The notes under the pieces were generated by a model, which searched no databases, was not told the DNA's origin, and saw only the letters and a program-made list of their open reading frames with translations. The translations under genes and the position numbers were made by a program. This document shows positions 24,385 to 35,298 of a stretch of 64,000 bases of DNA, piece after piece. Within the stretch, counting starts at the first letter, position 1, and the number at the start of each line of letters is the position of its first letter. Source of the DNA: Gloeopeniophorella convolvens (lineage: Eukaryota > Basidiomycota > Agaricomycetes > Russulales); assembly GCA_022496205.1 (NCBI GenBank), contig WTXD01000003.1, forward strand, positions 1,116,001-1,180,000, read 5' to 3'.

Positions 24385-25098
24385 ATGGCCGTCATCGACT
24401 CTTTCAAAGCTAATGCCACGAGCGTTGAGGTGCGTTCCATGGTTGTATCACCTGACTCAATACTGATAGTTATCCACATAAACAGTTCACATGGCCTGTC
24501 GAACTGACTGGCCTCGAGCGTATCATGCTCTCCGCACATGGAGACCTACAGCGACTTCTCAGGTGGGTCTCATCTTTCACCCCCGCTCCTTGCAACGAAG
24601 CCTGACCTCCCTCCCTACAGTGCATTTTTTGCGCAGACCATTAGTATCAAGCCCATCTATGCCCACACTTCGCCGCGCACGCACACCGCGTCGCCAGAGG
24701 ATCCTCTCCTGCAGCGTCGTGAAGTCCACCTCCTGTGCGGTGGGAAAACCGTCTGCGTCGCCACAAGCAGCGTCACGCTCACATCCCCACTCTGTGAACG
24801 GCTATTCCTTGACGAGAAGTTTGCCATCGGCCAGATGTTCCGCAAGATGCAGACACCACCACAGTTTGCGCTCATCGACTGCGGAATCCGGTTTGAGAAC
24901 GGCACGAATGCCCTTTGGCGGCGGTATACGCTCTCCACGGAGGGCTTCGAATGTGACATCACGGAGGTGTTCCCGGACCGGGACATGTTTGTTCAAGGCG
25001 AGAAGTGGCTTACCGTGGATTGCGCCAGCGCCCATGTGGACGCGGAGGAGTCGAGTAAGCAGCGATATGCTGCTAGCGCTGTTCTCGTCACCGTTTAG
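24385..25098 (+). CDS. Uncharacterised protein, possible chorismate-lyase/UTRA-like fold
   Basis: Starts at 24385 (MAVIDSFKANATSVE). An intron follows, then FTWPVELTGLERIMLSAHGD, then a second intron. The main exon carries RREVHLLCGGKTVCVATSSV, an RRxVxL-type strand seen in chorismate lyase and UTRA ligand-binding folds, then IGQMFRKMQTPPQFALIDCG, ALWRRYTLSTEGFECDITEVF and PDRDMFVQGEKW. The order hydrophobic strand, IGxxFR loop, YxL strand and C-terminal xxExF(P) element matches this fold from memory. A catalytic role as a true chorismate-pyruvate lyase is not supported. About 200 residues, no signal peptide. Frame intact to the stop at 25098. The fold assignment is tentative; that it is a gene is much firmer. 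Confidence 0.6.
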
Positions 25099-25339
25099 AT
25101 CGAGTTTAGATGCCCAGGGGCGCTATTCTCCTTTATGATCGGGACGTTTGGCTCCGGCTGACGCGCACGGGATATCTCCTCCGGCCACGTGACCTTGGCG
25201 CGTCCCGCGCGTCCCCGACGGATTTGTCACCCATGTTAGATGATTATGCATGCACATGTGTCGGCTTATCCCCTCTTTGTTTGTACCACATCTTGTATTC
25301 TCCCTTGCAATCCGCTATTTAACCTGCATTCGACTGCGC

Positions 25340-26713
25340 ATGTCTCGCCCCGCCGCCGTCCTGGCGCTGCCATGCGCTGCCGTGGTCGCTGAGAAGGACA
25401 CGGTCAGACCTTCCTCTTGGAGAAAGGCGTCGGTACTTACATTTGGGCGCCGGAATCCCAGAGGCATCTGCCGGTGGAAATAGTCGAGCACATTGTCAAT
25501 GGCGTTCTTTGCAACGTACACGCCTTTTCTTCTATTGCAGCCCTGTCCCTCGCGTCACGTCAATTCCGTCATATAACACTACGGGCGTACTTTCACCGGA
25601 TATCGTTACCGAGGCTTGTCAGAGCAACTCGTATCGCGGGGATTCCTCAATGCTTCTTATGGATCCGGTGAGCATAGAGGCGCATATATGTGCTTGGCTT
25701 GTAAGATCACGCATATAGGCATCTCTCTACGACCATGCAAGTGGTCGAGAAGAAGGCCCTGCCAATGCACAAGATGCAGCTCCAATCTCTAGTACTCTCC
25801 TGCGAGACGGTCTCTATGTTTTCTCTGGCGACAAGCGTGCTCCTGGTCGTACCTCACTTGCCGGATACGCTTACATCGCTTAAGCTTGGATCTCTGCCGC
25901 ACATCACTCAGTCGCTTCTCGAGAGGATATCTGGCCGGTGCAAGGACTTGAAGGAGCTGGAGATAAGTGTCATCGAGCAACTGAGCGCTGATTGCTGTTG
26001 GACGTGTTTCGAAGACTCGAGTTCTTACGTCAAGCATTCGCCAGTCGGGGGGCCGAAGGCGGTGTTTGATACTGCGGAGGATCTAGCGGTAGGTGGGCGC
26101 GCCCGTAGTCGACATCGTGATTCTCAAAACGTGCCGATAGACACTCTACGCGAGATGTCTCCGGCCCCTGAGAAGCTTGCAACGTCTCTCCATCGGGGTG
26201 CTACTCTCGCCCCCGGAAGCATTGGCGGAGCACATAGAGCACCATGCCTCCATAAGGGAGGACCGGGGAATCAACGCTTATCTGTCCGGCGACGCCTTTT
26301 CTGCTCCCCATACTCCGGCGGTTGATGGCTACATGGAGCGGCCCAGGCTTCGCACTCACCAGAAGGTGATTGCTAGGGAAATGGCCGGCCAAGACGTGGG
26401 AGGCACCATAAGCTGGAGGCCCTATACACCTGCTAGATGTGTTCCTTGCTGGGAGACCTACGGGCTTCGTACTCGAGAAGATGAGCTGGTGGCTGCAATG
26501 AAACTAGCGCAGGTCCTCAAGAGCCTCGAGGTGGTCCGATGGCGCTCGTGGTTCACGGCACAAGAAGCGAGCGTCCCATCTGCGGACGAGAGGAGCAGCG
26601 TTAACCCCGACGTTACCGGAGAAGACGGACGAGAAGCAGAGTGGGCAATTTTCGAGATTCAGAGAAAGGAAAGGAGGATCAAGGTTTGGCGAGAGACAGT
26701 GGCTCAAAGATGA
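25340..26713 (+). CDS. F-box protein with leucine-rich C-terminal region
   Basis: Start at 25340 (MSRPAAVLALPCAAVVAEKD). A short intron joins it to the F-box-like helix set HLPVEIVEHIVNGVLCNVHA and SSIAALSLASRQFRHITLRA, which would recruit Skp1 of an SCF ubiquitin ligase. After a second intron (about 25670-25719), leucine-rich segments follow (LQSLVLSCETVSMF; HLPDTLTSLKLGSLPHI; LERISGRCKDLKELEISVIE). A third intron leads to RPLRSLQRLSIGVLLSPPEA. The end has a CxxC-like patch (RCVPCWETYGLRTREDE), a conserved AMKLAQVLKSLEVVRWRSWF block and a basic helix. The arrangement is typical of the expanded F-box families of basidiomycetes. The substrate is unknown. Frame is intact if these three introns are used. 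Confidence 0.7.
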
Positions 26714-27394
26714 CTGTGGTAGGCGAGTTTTTGAGAGCTGGCATCGGTTGATATGTCGCGGGGTTGTTGCATTGCTGGCGCCTGACTGTCTCTCGGACAA
26801 CGATGTGATGATGACGATGTACGGCCCATAGAAAGTATAGTATACACGAACATTCGGCGAGGCCAGTCCCCTTCACGGAAGAGCTGTCAGTGAGGCCTCG
26901 GGGTGTCGGTGCGCGGCCATGATGGAACCTCGGCGTTAGTGACGGCGCATCTGGCTGATAAGATTAGATCCTAAATCTAAGACAGACACAATTTCCCAGT
27001 AATAATCGACGGGTCGGCGCAGCATCGGAAGACGGCCGCTACACCATAGAGGATTGAACAGACGAAGAGGATGTATTCGCGCTCTTCAGCGGCTACAGTT
27101 GTGTATGGTACTGTGTGGCCAAGGGGGAAGGGGCTCAGAGCCACTCAGAGCCGCTGTCTGTATCTGTGTCAGGGGTCGGTCACGCAGTCCAGTTGCCAGC
27201 GACCACATCCACATTGATCTAGTGTGTCTCTGATCAAAGTGAGAACAAAGGATTTCCCGCCACAAACGAACATGCCACTAGGGGATTAAATACCAGCAAG
27301 CGTGTCGCCTTGTCCCCACACCTTATTTCAGTACCACTAAAGAAGCAGGACTCACCTCCACAGCCCTTCCGGCCATCGACACCTTTACCCAGTC
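26714..27394. other. Intergenic region
   Basis: 681 bp with no convincing frame. A promoter for the next gene should lie at its right end. No repeat seen apart from two nearby copies of a short CAGAGCC motif at about 27136-27153. Confidence 0.3.
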
Positions 27395-28423
27395 ATGGCT
27401 TCCCCATCTACCCCTGCTACTACCAACAGCAAGCGGCCCTATGAAAAATCGGCAGAATTCGCAAGGCTGTATCACTTTTTCGAAAAACTCACACAACCAC
27501 GGTCGCAAGCAAGAGCATCGGGACCAGAGGCGGCGGCGAGGGACGCCTCTGTCCCTGAGGACATCGCGCCTCTTCTGAAGAACCTGTCGGCGATCCTCAA
27601 GAAGGACAGCTATGAGGACCAGGAGGCGTTCGACAATACGCCCGAGGTGAACATACCGGATACCCCATCGACGGCAATCGAACCCAGCTTCAACATCCCT
27701 CCCCCCTCCTCACCTTCCACCCCATGTGCCACTTCCGCATCGACACGCCCGCGACGGAACACAGTGGGCGGAGAGTACGCAGGAAAGCAGCCACCCACAG
27801 GCCAGGGCATGCAAGGACGAGGCTCCCCGATGAAGGAGAAGCGCTACCCCTTCACATTCAAGTTCCTCTTGCACAAGCTGTACAACCTCGACGACTGGGC
27901 CGCCAAGGTCCAGGACGTGCTCACCGCCAGTCAGGAGCAATTCCGCCCTCTCGACTCGCCGCCCGCGCGCAGCCCTGGTTCGCCGGGTTCGCCCGGAGCC
28001 AGCGTGCCTGGCTCGCTCTTCGCCACCCCGCCGTCGCCCGAGTCTCCAGAGCGGCGTCAGCGCTCGCAGTCCATCTCCACGAAGGCCAAGGGCGGCGACG
28101 GCCCCCGCTTCGGGCCCGGCACGGCCCTTGGTCAACCCTCTAGGGCCGTGAAGCGGCGCATCGTCAACAGGCGGCGATCGATGAACGGGCCAGACCTCGG
28201 GCAGAAGGGAGAGTGGATCTACGACGCCGCTGTGTCGTCCGTCGACGCAGAGCTCGCCGAGGCAAAGAAGCAAGAGGATTCCCTGAGGCGGCGCAAGCGT
28301 GTGCTCTCCTCCGCTGAATCCGTGGAGGATGGGAGGAGGCTAGTGGGACGTGATACAGCTAACGTCGCTGCGGAAGCACGCGTACACTTCAAGAAGCCGG
28401 TAAAGACTCTGCTGAAGGCTTGA
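27395..28423 (+). CDS. Single-exon protein of unknown function
   Basis: An uninterrupted 342-codon frame starts at 27395 (MASPSTPATTNSKRPYEKSA). The N-terminal part is helical (FARLYHFFEKLTQP) and then acidic (LLKNLSAILKKDSYEDQEAF). A Ser/Pro/Thr-rich linker leads to the best-conserved-looking block, RYPFTFKFLLHKLYNLDDWA, followed by AKVQDVLTASQEQF. After further SP-rich repeats (SPGSPGSPG, PPSPESPERR) comes a basic nuclear-localisation-like region (VKRRIVNRRRSMNGP) and a charged C-terminus. I do not recognise the family. Composition and basic motifs suggest a nuclear protein. Absence of introns is unusual for this window, but codon usage looks like that of the neighbours. Confidence 0.7.
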   Translation: MASPSTPATTNSKRPYEKSAEFARLYHFFEKLTQPRSQARASGPEAAARDASVPEDIAPLLKNLSAILKKDSYEDQEAFDNTPEVNIPDTPSTAIEPSFNIPPPSSPSTPCATSASTRPRRNTVGGEYAGKQPPTGQGMQGRGSPMKEKRYPFTFKFLLHKLYNLDDWAAKVQDVLTASQEQFRPLDSPPARSPGSPGSPGASVPGSLFATPPSPESPERRQRSQSISTKAKGGDGPRFGPGTALGQPSRAVKRRIVNRRRSMNGPDLGQKGEWIYDAAVSSVDAELAEAKKQEDSLRRRKRVLSSAESVEDGRRLVGRDTANVAAEARVHFKKPVKTLLKA

Positions 28424-28937
28424 GAAGATTTGACGTTCGTGTATGGGGTCGCCGCTCTAATGAGAGGAGATATTGGCTGGGTTGTATTATTCATTGGAAC
28501 CTTGTTGGAACCGCCGGGTTTTGTTGCATTTGTTACTGTCTCGTAAGGATTCCCTGTCTGTAGCGTTAGAACGTGAATAACACACAGGCGGTGAATTTCC
28601 GGTCATCTAGTCAAGTCACAGAGTGCAAGCGCTCATACTACCCCCAGCCCAGTGCTGCCCAGTGGGGCGACGTCGCTTTGACTCGAGACTGACTCGACGC
28701 GGGAAACCCCTCGGAGCCCGGATCAGGCACACGGCAGCCATTCTCACGCCTCGGATCAGCGCAGATAAGATAACATCGGTGGGTAGATAGCTTCCATTAA
28801 CGGCTTCGAACCAGCTAGGTGAAGAGCGATGAGATTCGGCAAAGAGATGGACGCGCGAGCGCAAAATACAGCCCAAGGATGATGTGATAAAGAAGCTAGT
28901 GTACAATATACAATATAGACAACAGGGGCAAGAACAT
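28424..28937. other. Convergent 3' region before histone H3 copy 1
   Basis: 514 bp between the stop of the single-exon gene and the stop of H3 copy 1, two convergent genes. Only 3' ends are expected. No gene or stem-loop histone signal was found. Confidence 0.35.
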
Positions 28938-29515
<578 letters not shown>

Positions 29516-29598
29516 GTGTCAAAGTTGAAGTTGGAAAGTGCGGAATGCGGCGTTGGGAAACAGGGGGAATGTAGAGCACTCGGCAAAGAGGCCAGGGG

Positions 29599-29606
29599 TA
29601 TATATA
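29599..29606 (-). promoter_or_regulatory. TATA box of H3 copy 1
   Basis: TATATATA about 85 bp upstream of the H3 ATG, at the usual distance for a short leader. Confidence 0.7.
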
Positions 29607-29611
29607 CGAGC

Positions 29612-29638
29612 CGCGACGCGTGAGTCACGTGCAGTAAA
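29612..29638 (-). promoter_or_regulatory. Histone-promoter element, H3 copy 1
   Basis: CGCGACGCGT, then three bases, then TCACGTGCAGT (plus-strand reading, pointing away from H3). The same two blocks recur in the same orientation relative to H3 copy 2 at 47627-47658, and a shorter form precedes H4 copy 2. CACGTG is an E-box core. Regulatory function is inferred from conservation between paralogous promoters. Confidence 0.6.
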
Positions 29639-29807
29639 CGAAGCGCGACGCGACATGATCAACAAGCACAGCCACAGCCAGTTGCGTACTTTCCACATCG
29701 TTCCCACGCCTCCGGGGCCGGTTTCCGGCCGGCCACCGGTGATCTTCCGAGTAAGTTAGGATTAGGGTTATAACAATAAATTATTTTATATTGCATGTGT
29801 AGTGTGA

Positions 29808-29904
29808 ATGACAACGCTTTTTTGACAATGAGTAATTGGGATGACAACACCTTTTCACACTGTGTAATATCAATGACAAATCGCTTTTTATTCACATCTA
29901 AGTA
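29808..29904. repeat. Three subterminal 32-33-bp repeats in the MULE
   Basis: ATGACAA recurs at 29808, 29841 and 29873, each followed by a T-rich (C)TTTT stretch, so the period is 33 and 32 bp. A further ATGACAA lies near the right end at 32734. Arrays of this kind inside transposon ends often bind the transposase; that role is inferred. Confidence 0.6.
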
Positions 29905-32592
29905 CTAACTACTACTGTGTACTAGGGGGGTAATAGCTGTAGGGGAGGGAGGGAGGGGATTGTGCCGGACTGGAAGAAACTGACTAAGTGCGTAATTGTA
30001 CGTGATAGGGGCCGGATTAGGAGCGTGTGACAGCAATGCGGGAAGCGCTGGAATGCGCGGGGTCGCAGGTAGGGGTGGGGGAGCGGATGGCGTCGGCGCT
30101 GGCGTTGCGTCGGCTCGCTTTCGGCCGCGCTTGGGCTGCGAGGGAGGGGGCGGGAGATTCGGATTTGCTGCGTGGGCGCGTGCAGCAATGTTGTTGGCGG
30201 CCGACTGTGCATCGGTGGCGGCATTCTTCCCAGAATCTTGGCCACCGCCGTATGGGTCGGTGTTCTTGATGCGAGGCGCCTTGCGGTTCAGCTCGCCGAT
30301 GCGCTCCGTCGCACTTGGTTGGTTAGCTGCGTCGCTGGGTCGGCGCCTTTTGGTGTGCTTCTGCGCCGCCTTTGCCCCCATTCGCTCGGCGGTCTCGGGC
30401 CAGGAGTGCTGGTTGGGGGCAATAACCTCCTTTTCTGGAAGTGCACTACCCGCTGAGCGCGCCGCGCCGTCGTACGCCATAACGTGTGACTCGATCGCCT
30501 GGAGCGATCGAACCGATGTCGGAGATGAAGGCACAGCGTCGTCACTGAGGAGCGCCGTAGACAGGGATATTACATGTTCCAGCATCTTCTTTGATTTCTC
30601 CTTGTGGACCTCGGGCGTGTGCGTGAGTACCGAAAGCAGCGAGGGGATCTTCGGGAGTGGCGCCACGGCTCTGATTGGCTCCGCCTGCACACCGACCGAC
30701 AGCTGGACGGCGGCGATGTGCTTGCAAAAACGGATGCGCGGCCAATCTAGGCAGTCACAGGCCGCTCGGCCGAGATCGACATAATACATATGGGATGTAT
30801 TCGATGCGGATCGCACGTAATACCGCCCGTCGTCCAATAGCTGGACGTCGGTCTTCATCTCCGCGGCGCGCTTCATGATCTCGGCGCGCCGAGCATCAGC
30901 CAAGTTGGGACCTTCGAAACCAAGCCCTTGGCGGCGGTGACGGTTCTCGTACGTCGGCAGCATGTTCTCCACCAAGGTATGGAGGAGATGATCGACTCGG
31001 CGATTTCGCTTCCCATCCAGCCAAGTAGATTTGAGTACATGGTGATATCTAGGGGGATATAACATTAGATTTGCACCGATCTTGCCTAATCTCGGACCGA
31101 TAAGACTACTTACGCCTCGATAAGCATGTTCGTATCACCCTCTTGAAAGATCGTGCGGTGTAACCGCGACCATCCCGTCCATTGAGGGAGGACGGTCATC
31201 CAGTTCAGCTGCAGATAATCGATCATGCTTTGGGGAACCGAGGGATCGGTTCTGATCTGATCCCACCAGGTGAAGAATTGATCTCGATCGGCCGTTCTCA
31301 CCCATTTTCGAATCAATGCCCAGAGCTCCGGGAACGCGGTTGTATTGAAATGCGTCCGAATCGCACGCAGGACGTGCCACCAGCATAGCAGCATTGTGCA
31401 GCCAGGGAAGGCGACCTTGATCGCGTTCATTTGCGCTTGATCGCGATCGGTCATGACGATCTTTGGTGTAACGGACGGGTTCCAAGACTTTACTAAATTG
31501 AGAAAATGGAGAATGGTTGCCTGGGTGCCGCTAGATGACAGCATCCAGGCAGCGGGAACACCTGCCAACGCCAAATTAAGCGGAAATGAAGCGGAAATGA
31601 AATCTGAAGCGTACCATGGCCCCAATGATCTCTGATAATCAGGGTAAACAGCTGGAGGCCAGAGTACTGTGTAGTGTTGTGGGTGGCATCTATTGCCAGG
31701 AAATCACCTCCCAGTAGAGTGAACATGGATTGCTGGAATTGGGTTTGAATGCAGAGCACAAAGGTCTCCTGTGCTAGCAGAGATCCTTCTGGGACAGGAT
31801 CTGTTTTGTCCTTCAGGAACACCAGATCTCCGCCCTTACGAAGCTGCTCAACCCAAACGCTTGCCGAGATCGCGTCGTTCTCATCGAATCGAATCTCGTC
31901 GCTCTCGACGATGCGACGGATACGACTAATATCGCGCATAGTGATATAATGATCGCGCTCTGTCGGGGTGGTCGATTCGCGGATCTGCTTAAGCTAAACA
32001 GCCGTCAGATTAACGAAATGAATGATTAGATCTAGTGACTCACTATCGCTTTACCCTCCACTCCTGTGTGTACCAACGCCATGATCTTCTCCCGTACTGG
32101 CTCCGAGAGGCGGATGAATATAAGGTTTTCATTTCCGATCTCGTGGTCGTGCTCGGCCTCGTACTTGCCAAGCACGGTCTGGACGTGCGGATAGAGTTTG
32201 ATGGTGATGCGCGCCCCGCAGCCCGTGTGCTTGGTGGGAATCTTCCGATTCCAGTCGTGCTTCTTCTCGTAACGTTTGAACCTCACGCCCCCCGAGCCCT
32301 CTCGGGAACATTTGAGGGTACGCCGCTCCAGCCAGATTGGGCTATCGGATGGCTCCGGGCGTTCGGTCTGGTGTGAAATGAACTCCACGCCGTGTTGATG
32401 TTCTTCGGCAGCAAGCCAGGCTTTGAATGCATCAAGATTTAGCCATTCCAAATGCATCCCGCCTTTTTCCCGGTCGTACGCGATGCTCCCTTTGCGACGG
32501 GAGGTGGCCGGGTCATCGGTACGGCGCCTTCGGCCGGCATGGCGTGTGATGTCACTGAGCGCGGGACCGACAGGGATGTCAAATGTTGCCAT
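29905..32592 (-). CDS. MULE transposase with DNA-binding zinc finger and SWIM domain
   Basis: Start at 32592 (MATFDIPVGPALSDITRHAG). Exon 1 holds a WRKY-GCM1/FAR1-like zinc finger: KCSREG, TGCGARITIKLYP, AEHDHEIGNE. After an intron at about 31984-32034 the catalytic domain begins: GGDFLAIDATHNTTQY (first Asp), KIVMTDRDQAQMNAI (second Asp), LLCWWHVLRAIRTH (C/HxxH motif) and NMLIEAYHHVLK across the last intron (probable Glu). The SWIM zinc finger CDCLDWPRIRFCKHIA follows. The C-terminus is Pro/Ala-rich low complexity with basic patches (KRGRKRADATP). About 845 residues in four exons. I see no stop or frameshift, so the element looks autonomous. Transposition by cut-and-paste is established for the superfamily. 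Confidence 0.9.
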
Positions 32593-32977
32593 TTTCGGGA
32601 AGGTAAGGGGGAGGAGGAGGAGGAGGTGTGTGTCCCCCATCCCCCATCCCCCTTCCCTCGTCCTCCCAGACACAGACACACTGGTGCAGACACATTACTC
32701 ATAGTATATTACTGATTTGATTACATACAAGAAATGACAAAAGCGTTCAAGATAAAACAATAAAGTCTGAGTTCGAAATGAAGAGTGGTCCGACGGACCG
32801 CCTTACCGGGGCGTGGGAACGATGTGAAAAGTCAAAGACTGCCACAGCCGGCCCCTCCGCCCTTAAAATGACCGGCTCTGCCCTTCCGCTGATCCCCACT
32901 CCCACTCGCTGCTTCGTACCTCCCACTCACCAACCACCCTTCCCATCACACAACTCTCCACTTCACACTGTCAAAAA

Positions 32978-33389
32978 ATGTCTGGACGCGGCAAAGGCGG
33001 AAAGGGTCTCGGCAAGGGTGGTGCCAAGCGTCATCGCAAAATCCTTCGTGATAACATCCAAGGTACGTCGACCTTTGCACTTATTGCCTTTCGCCTCATA
33101 ACCGCCTTCAGGTATCACTAAGCCCGCCATTCGCCGTCTCGCACGTCGTGGTGGCGTGAAGCGTATCTCGGGCCTCATCTATGAGGAGACACGCGGTGTT
33201 CTCAAGATCTTCCTTGAGAATGTGAGCATGAATCCTCTGTCCTTCCTTACCTTCATCTCAACCTTCATGCAGGTCATCCGCGACTCCGTAACCTACACTG
33301 AGCATGCCAAGCGGAAAACAGTCACCGCACTGGATGTCGTTTATGCCCTCAAGCGGTCAGGTCGTACTTTGTATGGTTTCGGTGCTTAG
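32978..33389 (+). CDS. H4: Histone H4 (copy 1, intact)
   Basis: Starts at 32978. Exon 1 codes [20 protein letters not shown] and KILRDNIQ. Exon 2 runs [20 protein letters not shown] to LKIFLEN. Exon 3 runs [20 protein letters not shown] to RTLYGFGA, ending at 33389. 103 residues, the universal H4 length. The first intron sits after Q27-G28; the second, after N64, is shared with copy 2. It is the only H4 in the window with an unbroken frame. Only 128 bp of its original upstream DNA remain before the MULE, with a weak TTAAAA at 32863 and no copy of the conserved element found near H3 copy 1. Expression may therefore depend on sequences inside the transposon or on the short proximal promoter. 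Confidence 0.97.
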
Positions 33390-35298
33390 AGTGTATCCTG
33401 GTTTCCGGTCTCTTCTGTATCCTGTACGATTATAATGTGATCTTTTTCAATAACCTCTATCCGGGTGGGCGCGAGGGAGCCGATTGAAAGTGAATGCGTA
33501 ATCTTTGTGGGGGAGAAGTTATCTATGATCAAAAGGGGTGCTACATTATGGTAAAGCGTCTACAGGTGCCCACACCACCCACAGCACGAACCTTGCGGTC
33601 GTTTGGTCCATTGTCAGACGAATAATATCAAAGATCTAGGGCACTCGACGATGGCCTACTTATTCATCGCGGAACGAGTATCTTTCGTGGTAGACAACCT
33701 CTACGAATAATACACAGGCTAGAGAGGGCTAAAGAGTGACCTAGTGGTGGCGGGAACTCGGAAGAACCGGAAAATGCCCAAAGACAAGGATGGCAGAAAA
33801 TGTATGGTGGTCGGTGACAAATTGACGGGCGTAGCGGGTTGGTGATGAGCAGAAGGCGAAAAACGAGGTATAGGCAATCTCTAATGCAGACTATGTGTCC
33901 TGGCCGTTGACAAATTATTCTACCCTACCGTAAGTCGGCGTACTTACTGCCGCATCAGCCTCCGTAATGGTGCTGATAATGGAACGCTTGAAACCATCAC
34001 AATAAGGGGAAATCTAGACGGAGAAGTGCCACGAAGTCTGGTGTATGACGCTAGTAGCAGCCCAAACGTGACGGCCGGATTGCCTAGCTGTTGTGAATAA
34101 GCGAAACGGGGACTGCTGATAGAACCCAAAGGAGCTCGTGCCTAGTCCAGTTATGCGGACCTTGCTATTCCACAGAGTCGGTCCTGAAGACTCGGCAGGC
34201 GAGTGGTACTTATGACATGCGGCCGTGGAGATAAACACTCCGCCAGTTATAAAGCCAGATCTGAGAAACGGATATCCCAGGTAGGGCAGATGACACAACC
34301 ACGCACCCCAGGCGCTGTCGAATGACTTAAGTTTCGATGATAGTGGAACCAACAGCCCAAAACTCTAAAGACCCTTTCGAAAACGACGTCTCTACCTGAT
34401 TCGCGCGCCTGAGAATCAGTAACATGCCAATCAAATGTACGAGGAACGCGGGTCAATGGCGTCACCGCATTGATGTGCATCGAGGGCAGCGAGGACGACG
34501 AGCTCCATGAACCCTAACCTGGATAGTAGGGTGCCACCATGCAGAGTAAGTGGTTTGCCTGTTCGGGGGATCCCCGCGTCGAATAATCAGATAGATCTGT
34601 TGACCGTTCAATGTTAATCGCAACGAACACAAGCCCATACGGCGGAGCCGATCAGTCAAACATTGAGCGCGCTTACAGGACGGTCATGCGCGGAGTACAC
34701 CCGCATGCTGTGAGAAGGTAGGCGAGATCTGAGCTTCACCAACGCACCGAAGAATAAACACGGGATTCGACATCGCGACGGATGCATCTTTGCATTACCC
34801 AAGCTATTCAGAATTCCGATGGCTTGCCCGCGGTGTCCAGCCGGTCTGGTGACTTTTTGGCGTAGTCGTGTTTTGCAACTAGACGTGCCTCAGGTGCTAG
34901 TAGTTGATCCGATGGAGCATAGCTCGGACGTCGTGCCACAAACTGAGCTCGGGATAGCACATGGCATCAGGCGACTAAAGGAGGGCGCCACAAATGCAAC
35001 CGGATTGGTTGTGAAGGGGTCAATTTGCGCAAAGAGGAAGGCGGCGAATCTGTGCTCCCGGTGACTCTGGTCACGGTGGGTGGAACGTGGACTCGTGAAA
35101 GAATATGACCTATCAGTGATTGTCACGCATGCATCACGAATCACGTGCTGTCACGAATCGCGCTCGAGCGCTCGCATGTGACATGTGACCGGTGACCAGT
35201 GACCGGTGATCGACCGGCGACGCGCCTCAGTCACGCTTACCCGCCACCGCCGCCTTGTTCCTCCTCCCTCGCTCCCAAGCGGCTCCCCCACTCCCCCG
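33390..35298. other. 1.9-kb gap without recognisable gene
   Basis: Frames of up to 112 codons occur, mostly on the minus strand, without motifs or splice-compatible partners. No inverted repeat resembling the MULE ends or the MITE was noticed. The NUP85 promoter should lie at the right end. Confidence 0.4.

Larger units (their letters stand above)
29680..32840 (-). mobile_element. Complete Mutator-like element (MULE) in the H3/H4 promoter
   Basis: A 3,161-bp DNA transposon. The flanks 29671-29679 and 32841-32849 are both GCCACAGCC, a perfect 9-bp target duplication as expected for Mutator-type transposases. The ends are inverted repeats of about 40 bp. Both start AGT and share the core CACATCGTTCCCACGCC (left 29694-29710; right, reversed, 32811-32827) followed by CCGG. 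Inside is one multi-exon transposase gene on the minus strand with no visible break. Removing the element would leave about 292 bp between the H3 and H4 start codons, similar to 334 bp in the uninterrupted pair. The perfect duplication and open frames suggest a recent, possibly still active insertion. Confidence 0.9.

Noticed and set aside
29757..29772. TTAGGATTAGGGTTA, telomere-like motif
   Set aside because: Only about two imperfect units, and they lie inside the MULE. Not evidence of a telomere or chromosome fusion.
29996..30784. 262-codon plus-strand frame
   Set aside because: Antisense to the transposase C-terminal exon, GC rich, no motif.
29694..32827. Inverted CACATCGTTCCCACGCC copies read as paired histone promoter elements
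   Set aside because: They lie inside the 9-bp target duplications and are the MULE terminal repeats; the second histone pair lacks them.
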